From Trichomonas vaginalis G3 (taxonomy: Eukaryota; Parabasalia; Trichomonadida; Trichomonadidae), in the NCBI RefSeq assembly GCF_026262505.1, contig NC_067208.1, forward strand, positions 4,411,962-4,475,961: a stretch of 64,000 nt of DNA. Reading direction: 5' to 3'. Both the position numbers and the translations under genes were made by a program. Under the pieces are notes generated by a model. The model searched no databases. It saw only the letters and a program-made list of their open reading frames with translations, and was not told the origin of the DNA. Of the stretch, positions 53,029 to 63,002 are shown piece after piece (position 1 is the first letter of the stretch; each line of letters begins with the position of its first letter).

Positions 53029-53391
53029 ATGGACGCACAGAACTTAGCGAATGCACAGCAACCTGGACAACCAAACCCAGAGAATATTCCAAATGAAGTT
53101 AGAATACAAACTGCAATGGCAAACTATGGTCAAGTGCCAACAGATGTACAAATGCAAACTGCCATGTCAAATGACGCTGCGTTAGGTTTGCCACCATGGT
53201 ATGCAAATATGAGATGGAAAGAGTTTTATACAAACCCTGAAGTGGGATATAAACAACTTTATGCAGATGACGCGAACACAGGAGTTGACCCAGAATATGT
53301 TTTCTACCAGAGGAGAAACAGAATGTATGAGCTCCAGTTAAAAAATGCTATGGAACTCAGAAGGAAACGTAAGAGACTAGGCGGACATTAG
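53029..53391 (+). CDS. Unrecognised 120-aa protein of the Polinton
   Basis: Gln/Asn/Pro-rich N terminus with an internal duplication (RIQTAMANYG and VQMQTAMSND), a Trp/Tyr-rich middle (PPWYANMRWKEFY) and a basic C terminus (ELRRKRKRLGG). I recognise no family. It looks whole, begins in the TAAATG context after ATATTTTTATC, and is followed 17 bp later by the next gene. A small structural or packaging role is a guess from its place. Confidence 0.6.
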   Translation: MDAQNLANAQQPGQPNPENIPNEVRIQTAMANYGQVPTDVQMQTAMSNDAALGLPPWYANMRWKEFYTNPEVGYKQLYADDANTGVDPEYVFYQRRNRMYELQLKNAMELRRKRKRLGGH

Positions 53392-53408
53392 ATTTTTACA
53401 TATAGTAA

Positions 53409-53651
53409 ATGGGTTTCTTCAGTAGTATTGGAAACTTCTTCAGAAGAGTCGGAAGAGGTATATGGAATGGAATAAAAACCGTAGGAAGAGGAATTTGGAA
53501 CGGAGTCAAAAATATTGGTAAAAGAGTAGGTCAGTTTGTTGGTATTATACCTAAAGACCCTGAACCAGAAGAACAAGCTCCTGTTATACAACAGCCTGAA
53601 CCTGCACCACAGTCTAGTTGGCAACCAAATCCAACACCTCAACCGTATTAA
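53409..53651 (+). CDS. Small amphipathic MG-starting protein of the Polinton
   Basis: An 80-aa protein. The N-terminal half (MGFFSSIGNFFRRVGRGIW and a second similar turn) is a basic amphipathic helix with a repeated GRGIWNG-K pattern, and the second half is Pro/Gln/Glu-rich. A short MGLF-starting relative in style appears in the damaged stretch near 56.9 kb. Such helices can bind membranes, and the MG start could be myristoylated; both are inferences. Confidence 0.55.
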   Translation: MGFFSSIGNFFRRVGRGIWNGIKTVGRGIWNGVKNIGKRVGQFVGIIPKDPEPEEQAPVIQQPEPAPQSSWQPNPTPQPY

Positions 53652-53654
53652 AAA

Positions 53655-54503
53655 TTATATTTTTACCGTTCGATAGTAGTTGTATATGAAACTAAGTTCT
53701 AAGTAAAACGCATGGTATAATGGAATTATTCTCTTTCTTCCATCTGTTGTAAACCATACTTGAAAGTCTGAAATACTTCCACTTGGTGGTTCGTATAGCT
53801 TTGTAGGTTTTTCGTAAAAGTCATTTGCCAAGCATAAAAAAGAGTTTTGCGCACCAGAAAATGAAGCATGAACGATAATAGCATCTGGGTCGAAAACATT
53901 TTCATATGTTCCATTAGGGTTTTCGACTTCATAAAAGTCCGGGTGTACTGGATATGCTGCAGGCTGATTTAACATCCTCATAAATCTATACCATGCCAAG
54001 TTGTTATATTTTGTAGAAATATAAACGTTTTCTCCAAGGTCTTCTATTCTATTGATTTTAACAGTTGCATTTTTCCTGTCATAAATAATATCGAGATGGT
54101 ATTCTCCTTCGTCAATGTTGTACTGTTTTGCATATTCGAGATAGATATCGTTTATTTTTTCTTGAAAAGCTTGAAGAGTTGTTTCTAAGTTTACAAGCAA
54201 ATTCACTTGTAAAAGTTTTCCCTGTTCAAATTTCTCATACATACGTTTTTCTTTGTTATAGTATCGAACTTCAAAACCGACCGTAAATGGGAAACCATGT
54301 ATGGCTTCTGAAATGAACTTCATTCTACGAAAGCCAATAGCTTTTGTGACGGATGGGTCTCTTAACCATCTTAACGGGTAGTCAAAACGATAGCCTTCAT
54401 GCTTTACGGTCTCTGTCTCAAACTTTTGACCGACATTAGTAAAAAGTTCATCTAATGGTTTAGTTGTAGCAACTCTAGAATTTTCTTTTTCTATTGAAAG
54501 CAT
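53655..54503 (-). CDS. Polinton protein of unknown function, paralogue A
   Basis: A 282-aa protein clearly related to the one at 60295-61155 in opposite orientation. Shared stretches include KPLDELFTN/KPLDYIFTN, YRFDYPLRWL, KAIGFRR, NVFDPDAIIVHASFS, and the C-terminal DFQVWFTT, IIPLY and YLELSFIYNY. The beta-rich appearance and the element context make a virion structural role possible, but I do not recognise the family. It looks whole. It is divergent from the 50-aa gene at 54522, with only 18 bp between the start codons. Confidence 0.7.
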   Translation of the reverse strand: MLSIEKENSRVATTKPLDELFTNVGQKFETETVKHEGYRFDYPLRWLRDPSVTKAIGFRRMKFISEAIHGFPFTVGFEVRYYNKEKRMYEKFEQGKLLQVNLLVNLETTLQAFQEKINDIYLEYAKQYNIDEGEYHLDIIYDRKNATVKINRIEDLGENVYISTKYNNLAWYRFMRMLNQPAAYPVHPDFYEVENPNGTYENVFDPDAIIVHASFSGAQNSFLCLANDFYEKPTKLYEPPSGSISDFQVWFTTDGRKRIIPLYHAFYLELSFIYNYYRTVKI

Positions 54504-54521
54504 ATTTTATCTAGAATAAAA
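54504..54521. promoter_or_regulatory. 18-bp divergent spacer of two Polinton genes
   Basis: The entire sequence between two divergent start codons is ATTTTATCTAGAATAAAA, nearly palindromic around CTAGA. Each direction reads an AT-rich ATTTTTAT-type block 15-20 bp before its ATG, partly inside the opposite gene, so promoter elements must overlap coding sequence. Confidence 0.5.
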
Positions 54522-54674
54522 ATGTCAAATGAAACAGCGTCTATGAGAGAAATACAACACAACCGACAACTCATTATACAAGCTCTAAATAAGAACACAA
54601 CAAACTTTTCAAACTATTCTAAGATATCTGAGTCATTGAAAGAAGGAAACTTAAAACTGACATTAAACCAATGA
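54522..54674 (+). CDS. Small Polinton protein overlapping the tail-collar gene
   Basis: A 50-aa polar protein (MSNETASMREIQHNRQ at its start, Asn/Ser-rich after). Its TGA overlaps the ATG of the next gene as ATGA, a layout typical of translationally coupled phage genes. No family recognised. Confidence 0.5.
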   Translation: MSNETASMREIQHNRQLIIQALNKNTTNFSNYSKISESLKEGNLKLTLNQ

Positions 54675-55918
54675 CAGATGAGTTTCTGTTTCAAGACAAT
54701 AAGAACCATACTGTCTGTATAAATCCAACAAAAGGAACTTTAAACGAGAAACCTATAAATGAACTTCTTTTGAAAGCAGATGTTGACAACAAAGCAGACA
54801 AAACATATGTAGACGATGCAATAGCAAAAGAAGAAGAAAGAGCTGACAAAGCTTATGCAACAAAAGAACATACTCATCCTGAACTAGCAGACAAAACATA
54901 TGTTGACAATAAAATGTCAAGTGAAGTGACAAGAGCTGAAAACGAATATTCTAAAAAGACTCATACACATACCATTGCAAATATTACAGACTTACAAGAA
55001 ACCTTAAACAGTAAAAGTGCCGTTGGACATACACATACCATTGCAAATATTACAAACTTACAAGAAACCTTAAACAGTAAAAGTGCCGTTGGACATACAC
55101 ATACCATTGCAAATATTACAAACTTACAAGAAACCTTAAACAGGAAAAGTGCCGTTGGACATACGCATTCTATATCTGAAATAACAGACTTAAACGTTAG
55201 CCTTGAAAAGAAAGCAAATAAGACTCATACACATACAAGTTTTACAACTGTTGGTATAGAAAATATTGAAGGAACGGTTGAAGAAACTGGTGGGGATGTA
55301 TTATATTGGAAACCTCCTAACTTTCCACAAGGTTTAACATCGGATGACGACATAACGACGATGAGAAACATTAGATGTAAAGATGTTTATGTCATGAAGG
55401 ATGAACATAATATTAAATTCACTGCTCAAGATTTATATGACAAGAAAGCAGACAAAACAGAGCTTCAAACATTAAAGACAGAAATACTTCAAACATTATA
55501 TCCTATAGGCTCTATTTATACGTCAATGAACTCTACCAGACCAGAAGTAGTACTTGGTTTTGGAACTTGGACTCAAATAGTCGACAGGTTTTTGTATTGT
55601 GCAAACTCTTCAAAGGAAACAGGTGGAAGTAAAACGATTTCAGGTGAAAACTTACCTGCGCACAGTCACTACATAGATTTAAGTACATCTCAAGCAGGTT
55701 GGCATAGTCATAGATATTGGAATTGGTCAGCAATGACAAAAGGTAAAGGATATGATGTTAAAGACAACGTTCAGTTTGCTATAAATTGTTACTGGAGTAA
55801 CACTGAGGGAGGAGGAAACCATACACATCGCGTTTCAGGGTATACGCAAACAACGGGACAAAGTAAAGACTACATGCCACCTTACATGACAGTTTACGCA
55901 TGGTATAGAAATGCTTAG
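54671..55918 (+). CDS. Phage-type tail-collar fibre protein of the Polinton
   Basis: A 415-aa protein. Residues about 1-85 are Asp/Lys/Ala-rich with NKADKTYVDDAI and NKMSSEVTRA units, as in phage fibre shafts. Residues about 95-170 hold three nearly identical 23-residue repeats (HTHTIANIT-LQETLNSKSAVG). From about residue 275 a phage tail-collar domain follows: LYPIGSIYTSMNSTRPEVV, FGTWTQIVDRFLYCA, GGSKTISGENLPAHSH, and a His-rich end with GGGNHTHRVSGYTQ and MPPYMTVYAWYR. Collar domains bind receptors at virion fibre tips. This points to capture from a bacteriophage. The gene looks whole. Confidence 0.85.
   Translation: MTDEFLFQDNKNHTVCINPTKGTLNEKPINELLLKADVDNKADKTYVDDAIAKEEERADKAYATKEHTHPELADKTYVDNKMSSEVTRAENEYSKKTHTHTIANITDLQETLNSKSAVGHTHTIANITNLQETLNSKSAVGHTHTIANITNLQETLNRKSAVGHTHSISEITDLNVSLEKKANKTHTHTSFTTVGIENIEGTVEETGGDVLYWKPPNFPQGLTSDDDITTMRNIRCKDVYVMKDEHNIKFTAQDLYDKKADKTELQTLKTEILQTLYPIGSIYTSMNSTRPEVVLGFGTWTQIVDRFLYCANSSKETGGSKTISGENLPAHSHYIDLSTSQAGWHSHRYWNWSAMTKGKGYDVKDNVQFAINCYWSNTEGGGNHTHRVSGYTQTTGQSKDYMPPYMTVYAWYRNA
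54962..55169 (+). repeat. Three 69-bp tandem repeats in the fibre gene
   Basis: Three consecutive units, each coding for 23 residues around HTHTIANIT and LQETLN, are nearly identical in DNA. This suggests recent unequal exchange, common in fibre genes. Confidence 0.85.
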
Positions 55919-56868
55919 TCGTCATGTTCCACTTCTTTAGCATATTCGTCAGGAGTTGTCTTATATTTGTTAGGAACTGTCTTTGAAAGTATACCACCTT
56001 GAACTTTGACAAGTTTGAAACGAGGTCTGACAATAGTAGTTTTATCTTCTGCTTGCAGTCTGTACATTTTGCCATGTTTGCCTAAAACTTCATAATATTC
56101 TCTTGTATACTTTCTTCTATTTTTACGAACACGAATGTGAGTACCTGTCGAGTTCCCATTGTTGTCATAGTCAATAGTATTTTCATATGGGTCGCGTTTA
56201 GGTATTTCTATTTTTACTTTGTCACCTTTCTGAAGTTTGAAGCCCGGCATTCTTTCTTGTTTGTCTTTTGACTAATTATTAAATATATAGTCTTTCTCTA
56301 AGTCAGGGTTGTTTTTCATTTCTTCGGGGAGTGGTTTCCCAAACCTTTTTGTTTACGGCTATTGTAAATATTTAAAACTTGTCTCATCTTTGCCATGGAG
56401 AAGTGTCTATATTTGTCGTCATATGACATTTCATTTGCTTCACCACCTTGTGGTTGTTTAAGTCTCTTAACATTTTTATACAACCGTCAATGACACCAAG
56501 AGCAGAATGGTTTTGGTCGACAATGAAATATTGGTTTACATTTTTTGAACGCAGATAGTTTTTACATCATCTGATTTGAAAGAACTTTCACAGTCAGATG
56601 TCAGTTTTGTTGGATGGTATTTGTCAACGAATATTGTCAAAGCTGCTAAGATATCTAAAATATTTTTGGACTGTAATGGTATGGCTTCACAGTATCTTGT
56701 GTTTTGACCGACAAATATTAGCCAGTATGGTGGTCCATCTGTTCTAACTCTCGGAATGTTTTCCAAGATATCCATAAACCAAGCATTTGGTGTTGAACTA
56801 AAGATTTTTATCATGAGTGCTTTTTTTGTTGCCTTAGAAACATAGGGGTCCTTGTTTGGATTCGTCAT
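55915..56868 (-). pseudogene. Polinton retroviral-type integrase, broken
   Basis: The part nearest 56.8 kb resembles the catalytic core of rve-type integrases (MDILENIPRV, YWLIFVGQNTRYCEAIPL, KYHPTKLTSDCESSF). The part nearest 55.9 kb resembles the SH3-like/chromo-like C-terminal region of such proteins (KLQKGDKVKIEIPKR, YEVLGKHGKMYRL). Together they identify the Polinton integrase. It is broken, with a few breaks. Confidence 0.7.
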
Positions 56869-56885
56869 TTTTTAACCCATAAGAA

Positions 56886-58058
56886 ATGGGTTTATTTGGC
56901 GCGTTAGCAGGAGTTGCATCCAGATTTTTGCCCGCAGTGGGAACAATAGCCAGAGGTGTATTTGGAGTTGGAAGGAAGATTTTGAGTACATTAGGTATAC
57001 TTAAAGAGAAAGCACAACCTATTTACAAACTGTACAGAAAGGTTGGGATGTAGCACGAGATGCAACAAATCTTATTCCAAATCCTGAAACAAGAGGAAAA
57101 GTTCAAGGATGGATGGACAATGTAGGAAGACAAGCAGGAAACTATTATAACAAAGCAAATGACTACTATAACCAAGCAGGACACTATATGGACCAAGGTG
57201 AAAGATTCTTTAACAGAGGATATAACCATGCACAACAGTGGGTAAACAATAACCAACCTCAACCGCCTCAAACGTGGGGAATGTAAAGTTTTTTACTGAG
57301 ATGAAATGAACAATACAGCATTGAGACAAATGGGTTCAAGATGGATTTGTCGGCTTCCAGCAGTTACACAACGTGTTGTCAAGTTCTTCCTATACCTCAG
57401 GAAGTTTTAGACCGACTTAAAAAACCTAAACAACCAGTTGAAAACAAACCAAACTAAAATTTTTTACTGAGATGAAATGACCGAAGAAGTTGAAACGGTA
57501 GATTTGACACCACAAACAAAAAGTTCAGAACCATTGTCAAAACCTGTCAAAGAACTTACAGATGAAGAGAAAAATTCAATAATAGAAAGTGCCAGGTCTG
57601 GAAATACAAACCTAACTACAAAGTCCTTTTCATAAAAATGGAACGGCAAGTATCTCAAAAAAGAATCAGACTCTCACAAATAAAATATTGAAGTCTGAAG
57701 GAGCTTTCGAGACAACAGATGGAAAAGTTTACTTCACTGACCAACAGTTCATTATAGAACATCTCATTGACTTAGAGTCGAAATATTCAAACTTTACAAC
57801 AAACACAAAAAGTTGAAAGGAAAACAAAAACAAATGGCATATGATATTTATGAGATGTTGACGACACAACTGTTCCTGCAGGTGAGGTAAAGTCAAAGGA
57901 ACCGAAAAGTGACGAAAAACCGATAGAAGAAGAAAAAACCAAAAAACTGAAGATAAACCAAAACCAAAGTTTAGTTGGAAACTAAACCAAGTCAACCTTC
58001 ATTAGCTGGTATGGGTTGGCGTCAAAGACTTATGGCAGCAGGCGGTTATGTAAAGTAA
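56886..58058 (+). pseudogene. Degraded Polinton gene stretch
   Basis: Several short coding-like segments in plus orientation, including an MGLF-starting segment, Gln/Tyr/Asn-rich segments and Glu/Lys-rich segments, with element-style start contexts (TTTTTTACTGAGATGAAATG occurs twice). They appear to be remains of small structural genes. Broken, with several breaks; no family assigned. Confidence 0.45.
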
Positions 58059-58091
58059 AGAGAAAAAAAATATTTTTTTATTTTTATAAAA

Positions 58092-60240
58092 ATGCCCCCA
58101 TATAGAATGGATAGAAAGTCTGCTAGAATAAAAGCAGAGTTGCAAAGATATGGTTGGAGAGTTTCGAAGAATTTTAAATATAGGAAGGGAAGACCCATAA
58201 AAGTCTATGACAAATTGTCTGGTCTTCGCTACGAAATGGATTTGGAAACAGCACGTGCAAATTATCCAAACAGACTAGAGAGGTTAGAAGAAGAACGTCT
58301 TATGGACATGCCTTTCGATGTTAGTGAACCTCAAGTTGAAGGACACGACGGCTTTGCCAGATTCTACTGGAAACATGACGAACAATTGCATCCTTTGAGA
58401 AGGAAAAAAGGAAAAGGTGAAGACGCACATGTTCCATGGAAAGAACAAGATATGCATATGAGAAGTACCGTGAAGTTAGAAGTCAAATTACTTCTGGTCG
58501 AACCTTTACAGTAAACTTTGACGAAGGAAAAGAAAAAGAAGGCTTCATGGGAGTACTTGCTGCCATACAAGACGGAAATAAGAAAGGATACAATCTCAGA
58601 TTGACCATAAGAGATTTGGATGGTCACATTTACTATGCATATGGCAATGTCACAACAGCCGCACAACTTCTTGACGCTTTCAAGACTACAAAGAGAGAAC
58701 AAATGTTTGACTCCGACTCAGACATTTTGAATGCAATTGAAGGAATTGCAAGTGTCAAGTTCGAATGTACCAACCTAAACCCTCAAGCAGTCAGACAACA
58801 TACTGGATACTTCCCGTTCAGAAATAAGTCTGACATTGACTTGACAAGGTATGGAATTTACAATTCAATTGAAACAATTGTCAATGAACCTTGTATTCTT
58901 ACATGTCTCAGGAACTCTGGTCTTGTTACAGATGAGAAAATGAAGTATCTTGAGTCATGTGTGAAGACAAGGTACATTCTCAGAGGTCAATTGGCAAAAA
59001 TTGCACCGTTGGCAAATGTCAATATCCGAGTCAACATACCGACTGAGAAAGGTTCTTCACATGACGACATGTTGTTGACTTCAAATTGCCATGGTTGAAG
59101 ATTGTACTTGTCCACAACCACTTCATGTTGAACGAAAGTCTTACAAACCCATTGTTCGGAAAAGGCAAGTGCAACATTGTCAGAGCTGTAAACATTCTTT
59201 TCGAGAAAGGTTTGTTGGAACCAATTCCAGATGACAAGCTGACAGAAACTTTTGTACCAAAAGACGAAACAAACTTTTCACTGTTAGCAGACCAAAAGTT
59301 GTTCCAGACAAAGTTATAGTACATAAAGAAGTACACAATTCCACAAGGAGTTGGATTGTTCGGATACCAACCTGAACCAGAAGAACTTCCAATGAGGTTG
59401 CAAGAACTTCAAGATGCTATAAACAAACTTCCATTGAACATCCAATTGACGTCAAATTGTATTGGAGAGCATCGGAGTTAGGTCAGAAGGTTTTATATGA
59501 AACAGGTTGCTTCGACGATGTTTATGAGATAACAGGAGAAGTTTCTCAGAAGATAAGAGACTCACTTGAATTTCCACAAACTGGACCAATTGGTTGCGAC
59601 AAGTTCGACTCAAACGAAAAAATATACTATGTCGACCTTAACGCTGCATACATGAGGTTTGTCCAATATATTCCGACTGGAATTCCAAACGAAGATGGTG
59701 AGTTCCCGGGAAGGAACTATACAGTTGGAAAAGTCATACAACAACTGTATGATTAGGAAAGCTTCAAACCCCAAACTTGCAATGACACTCAAATTGCTTA
59801 TGAATTCGACATGGGGATATTCCATTAAGAAACCTCAAAAGATGAAGAGTAAACATTATGAGAAGGTCGACAACTTTGTTGAAAGGTTTTCTCCTTTTGT
59901 TTTGAAGTATGAGTTCACTCAAGGTCAAAATGGCTTAGTAACCACATTAAAACCTATTGTCGAACATTGGTCTTACCCTCAGTTCGCAAAGGCAGTCCTT
60001 GACAACTACAACAAATTCTTCTCCGAAGTCAAATCCAAAGTTGTGGTTTACTATGAGAACATTGACGCACTCATGACGAACGAAGAAGGATACAACAAAC
60101 TCATTGAAATGGGAATGGTCGGTGAAAAGATGGGCTGTTTTAAGCTAGATAAGGTATTTTCCGAAGTTCATGTCCTCTCCAAGCGTAAGTACTGGGGCAT
60201 ACTTGAAGACGGCACAGAAATAAAACATTGCATGAAGTAA
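58092..60240 (+). pseudogene. Polinton protein-primed DNA polymerase B, broken
   Basis: Segments recognisable as the protein-primed family B polymerase of Polintons. There is an N-terminal basic region (RYGWRVSKNFKYRKGRPIK), the VDLNAAYMRF segment corresponding to polymerase motif A, and KLLMNSTWGYS corresponding to motif B. The polymerase would copy the element from a protein primer. Broken, with about five or more breaks. The region after motif B still reads well, suggesting recent decay. Confidence 0.75.
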
Positions 60241-60294
60241 AAAATTGCATGAAGTAAAAACGTTTTTAAAACAATATATTTTTACATATATTAA

Positions 60295-61155
60295 ATGCTT
60301 CAGGTTGAAAAACAAAGAACAAAAGTAGCAGATACAAAACCGTTAGACTATATCTTTACAAATGCTGGTAGGACTATTTCAGATGAAGAAATTTCATCCC
60401 GAGCGTACAGGTTTGACTATCCAGTTCGTTGGCTTCAAAGTCCTTCAGATGCAAAGGCAATAGGATTTAGAAGAGTTTTGTTTTCAAATAGAACTAACGC
60501 GTTTATGTTCGCAGTATATTTTCATGGGCAGTATAAAGGTTCTGATGGTCTAATAGACAAATTTGATGAAATGAGAATCTTTACAGTTCGTTCAGATGAA
60601 AGTCTTGAGAAAACTCTAAATGACTTTCAAACTCAAATGAACAAATACTATTGGGAATTTCAAGAAAAATACGACTCTTTACTAAATGGAACATACTATC
60701 TGAAACTAGAATATGACAAGATGAACTCCACCGTTTCATTTCAAAAGATTGAAATTAACCCTCCAAGAGATACAGAGTTTTTATTTTGGGGAGTAGACAA
60801 ACGTTCTTGGGCACAATTTCTTCGGTTACTAAACCAGAACGAACCATTACCACCAGATGGTCCATTTCAATTTATACTTCCACCAGCAGATTTGACAGTT
60901 TATAGAAACGTGTTTGACCCTCAAAATGTTATGTGCCATGCAAGTTTCAGTTCAAGCAACAATAGTTTTCTATGTATCGGTAAGGACTTTTATGACTTTG
61001 CTTCTAAATTCTACGAACCACCTAGTAACAGTTTCTCTGACTTTCAAGTTTGGTTCACAACAAATGGTGTGCAACATATAATACCATTGTACTATGACTT
61101 TTATCTCGAATTGTCTTTCATATACAACTACGGAAAAGTGCTGAAAAAGTATTGA
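60295..61155 (+). CDS. Polinton protein of unknown function, paralogue B
   Basis: A 286-aa protein related along its whole length to the one at 53655-54503 (shared KPLDYIFTN, YRFDYPVRWL, KAIGFRRV, HASFSSSNNSFLC, YEPPSNSFSDFQVWFTTNG, IIPLYYDFYLELSFIYNY). It looks whole and starts in a TTAAATG context after ATATATTTTTACAT. A role in the virion is possible but not shown. Confidence 0.7.
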   Translation: MLQVEKQRTKVADTKPLDYIFTNAGRTISDEEISSRAYRFDYPVRWLQSPSDAKAIGFRRVLFSNRTNAFMFAVYFHGQYKGSDGLIDKFDEMRIFTVRSDESLEKTLNDFQTQMNKYYWEFQEKYDSLLNGTYYLKLEYDKMNSTVSFQKIEINPPRDTEFLFWGVDKRSWAQFLRLLNQNEPLPPDGPFQFILPPADLTVYRNVFDPQNVMCHASFSSSNNSFLCIGKDFYDFASKFYEPPSNSFSDFQVWFTTNGVQHIIPLYYDFYLELSFIYNYGKVLKKY

Positions 61156-61163
61156 AAAATAAA

Positions 61164-61890
61164 GTTTAGGTGAAGTGGTGCGATCTCACCTCTTTTTTCA
61201 CCTGTTTTTTCACCCGTTGAATTTTCATGACTTCTTCATCGTATATGTTTTGTCATGACTTCATCGTAAATGTTTTGTCATGACTTCATCGTATATGTTT
61301 TGTCATGACTTCATCGTATATGTTTTGTCAAGGTTTCATCGTAAATGTTTTGTCAAGGTTTCATCGTATATGTTTTGTCAAGGTTTCATCGTAAATGTTT
61401 TGTCAAGGTTTCATCGTATATGTTTTGTCAAGGTTTCATCGTAAATGTTTTGTCAAGACTTCTTCATCGTAATGAGCGTAAATCAGACAAAAATATATTT
61501 TAGGTGAAGTGGTGAGATCTCACCTCTTTTCTCACCTGTTTTCTCACCTGTTGAATTTTCATGACTTCTTCATCGTAAATGTTTTGTCAAGGTTTCATCG
61601 TAAATGTTTTGTCAAGACTTCTTCATCGTAAATGTTTTGTCAAGGTTTCATCGTAATGAGCGTAAATCAGACAAAAATATATTTTAGGTGAAGTGGTGAG
61701 ATCTCACCTAATTTTTCACCTGTTTTCTCACCTGTTGAATTTTCATGACTTCTTCATCGTATATGTTTTGTCAAGACTTCTTCGTATATGTTTTGTCAAG
61801 ACTTCTTCGTATATGTTTTTGTCAAACATGAACGTAAATGTTTTGTCATGACTTCTTCGTATATGTTTTGTCAAGACTTCTTCGTATTCT
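61164..61890. repeat. Iteron-like array with ATCTCACC palindromes
   Basis: A unit of about 25 bp (TTTCATCGTAAATGTTTTGT plus CAAGG or CATGA) is repeated many times. It is interrupted by three copies (near 61164, 61500 and 61684) of a longer block, TTTAGGTGAAGTGGTG followed by ATCTCACC and a run of TCACCTGTT. The palindrome GGTGAGATCTCACC is exact in two of the copies. The array recurs inverted at 63003-63290. This could be a replication or recombination site of the element. Confidence 0.85.
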
Positions 61891-61917
61891 TTCACCCGTT
61901 GAATTTTGTATAAAAAG

Positions 61918-61941
61918 CAACCGCCGGAATTCCGGCGGTTG
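61918..61941. repeat. Perfect 24-bp GC-rich palindrome
   Basis: CAACCGCCGGAA followed immediately by its exact complement, centred on GAATTC. It stands at the end of the iteron array, about 145 bp upstream of the next gene. Confidence 0.9.
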
Positions 61942-62086
61942 GTATATTCTTCACAAAAATGCTTGTTTTGAGGTCGAGCCACTTTTGGTTCCACCGTATT
62001 TTTCAACCAAAACTCATGAATTTTCCCGAAATAAAAAATAAAGTTAGTTTTTTTAAAAAAATATTTTTTATTTTTATTGTAAGAAC

Positions 62087-63001
62087 ATGTTAGCAACAAC
62101 AGCACCAAACTCGTTAGTCATGAACCCAACTTCAATGTTAGTAGAGATGAAAAGCTTCATTCCTTCTTCATATACTTTCGAAACAGAAATCCAGAAGATA
62201 AAGCAGGAACTTCTCCAAGGAGATTTAGATTGCACTGCGAAAGATGAAACAAATGAAGAATATCTTTACGACATGCAGGATATTATTGACCATCTACCTA
62301 AACTTCCTGAAATACAACAACAAAAGCTTACTATTCCTGAATTCGATGAAATAGAAGTGAAACCAACTGACTCAGTTGAAATAAAGAAGTTCATACGTAA
62401 TGTAAACTATGAGTTTCTTGGATTTCATTGCAACCACAAAGTCATGGACAAAGACTGCGACATGGTATATAAAAATATTTCTGACATATATAAATCGGAG
62501 GAGTTTAAGACCTACGACAACTTTGTTTCGTTAGTTGCTGAATGTGTATGGCAGATAAGAGATAAAGATAAAAGATGTAAAGTATGGAACGGACAAATAA
62601 AACCCGCAACTTTTGAGTTAAAGAAAACCATTGACGCTATAGTTGTTTTAGCAGGTAAGGTTTCAATGTACAATGCTAAAATGAACCCACAATGTTCTAA
62701 ATGTAAAGCAGCAATGAGGAAATATAACTACTCCGTCAAAGAGATAGAACGTATGCGAAACGACTATGCTGACTTAAAGAAAGAAGCAGAGAAACCAGCA
62801 GAAAATAAAATGGACATGTTAGCATTTCTAAACAAAAACTATCCAACTGCTGACGATTTCCTTCTTTCAGATGTCAAGAAGAAGTATAAAGAAACTTTCG
62901 GCATTGTGAAAACTTTTGACATACTGACAGAAGAAATAGAAGCCACAAAATTGTTTAGAATTTCAAATATACATCGTACAATTCATGTAAAACGCTTATA
63001 A
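62087..63001 (+). CDS. Unrecognised 304-aa protein of the Polinton
   Basis: A soluble, mostly helical protein. A CNHKVMDKDC segment (residues about 125-134) and a CSKCKAAMRK segment (residues about 205-214) could together bind zinc; otherwise I see no domain. The C-terminal part is a charged helix (KEIERMRNDYADLKKEAEK). It looks whole and follows ATATTTTTTATTTTTATTG. It is flanked on both sides by the iteron-like blocks in inverted orientation, as if it were a separate cassette. Confidence 0.65.
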   Translation: MLATTAPNSLVMNPTSMLVEMKSFIPSSYTFETEIQKIKQELLQGDLDCTAKDETNEEYLYDMQDIIDHLPKLPEIQQQKLTIPEFDEIEVKPTDSVEIKKFIRNVNYEFLGFHCNHKVMDKDCDMVYKNISDIYKSEEFKTYDNFVSLVAECVWQIRDKDKRCKVWNGQIKPATFELKKTIDAIVVLAGKVSMYNAKMNPQCSKCKAAMRKYNYSVKEIERMRNDYADLKKEAEKPAENKMDMLAFLNKNYPTADDFLLSDVKKKYKETFGIVKTFDILTEEIEATKLFRISNIHRTIHVKRL

Positions 63002-63002
63002 A

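Noticed and set aside
61164-61890. Repeat array considered as CRISPR
   Set aside because: Repeats are contiguous and variable, without unique spacers or cas genes, and the context is a eukaryotic Polinton.
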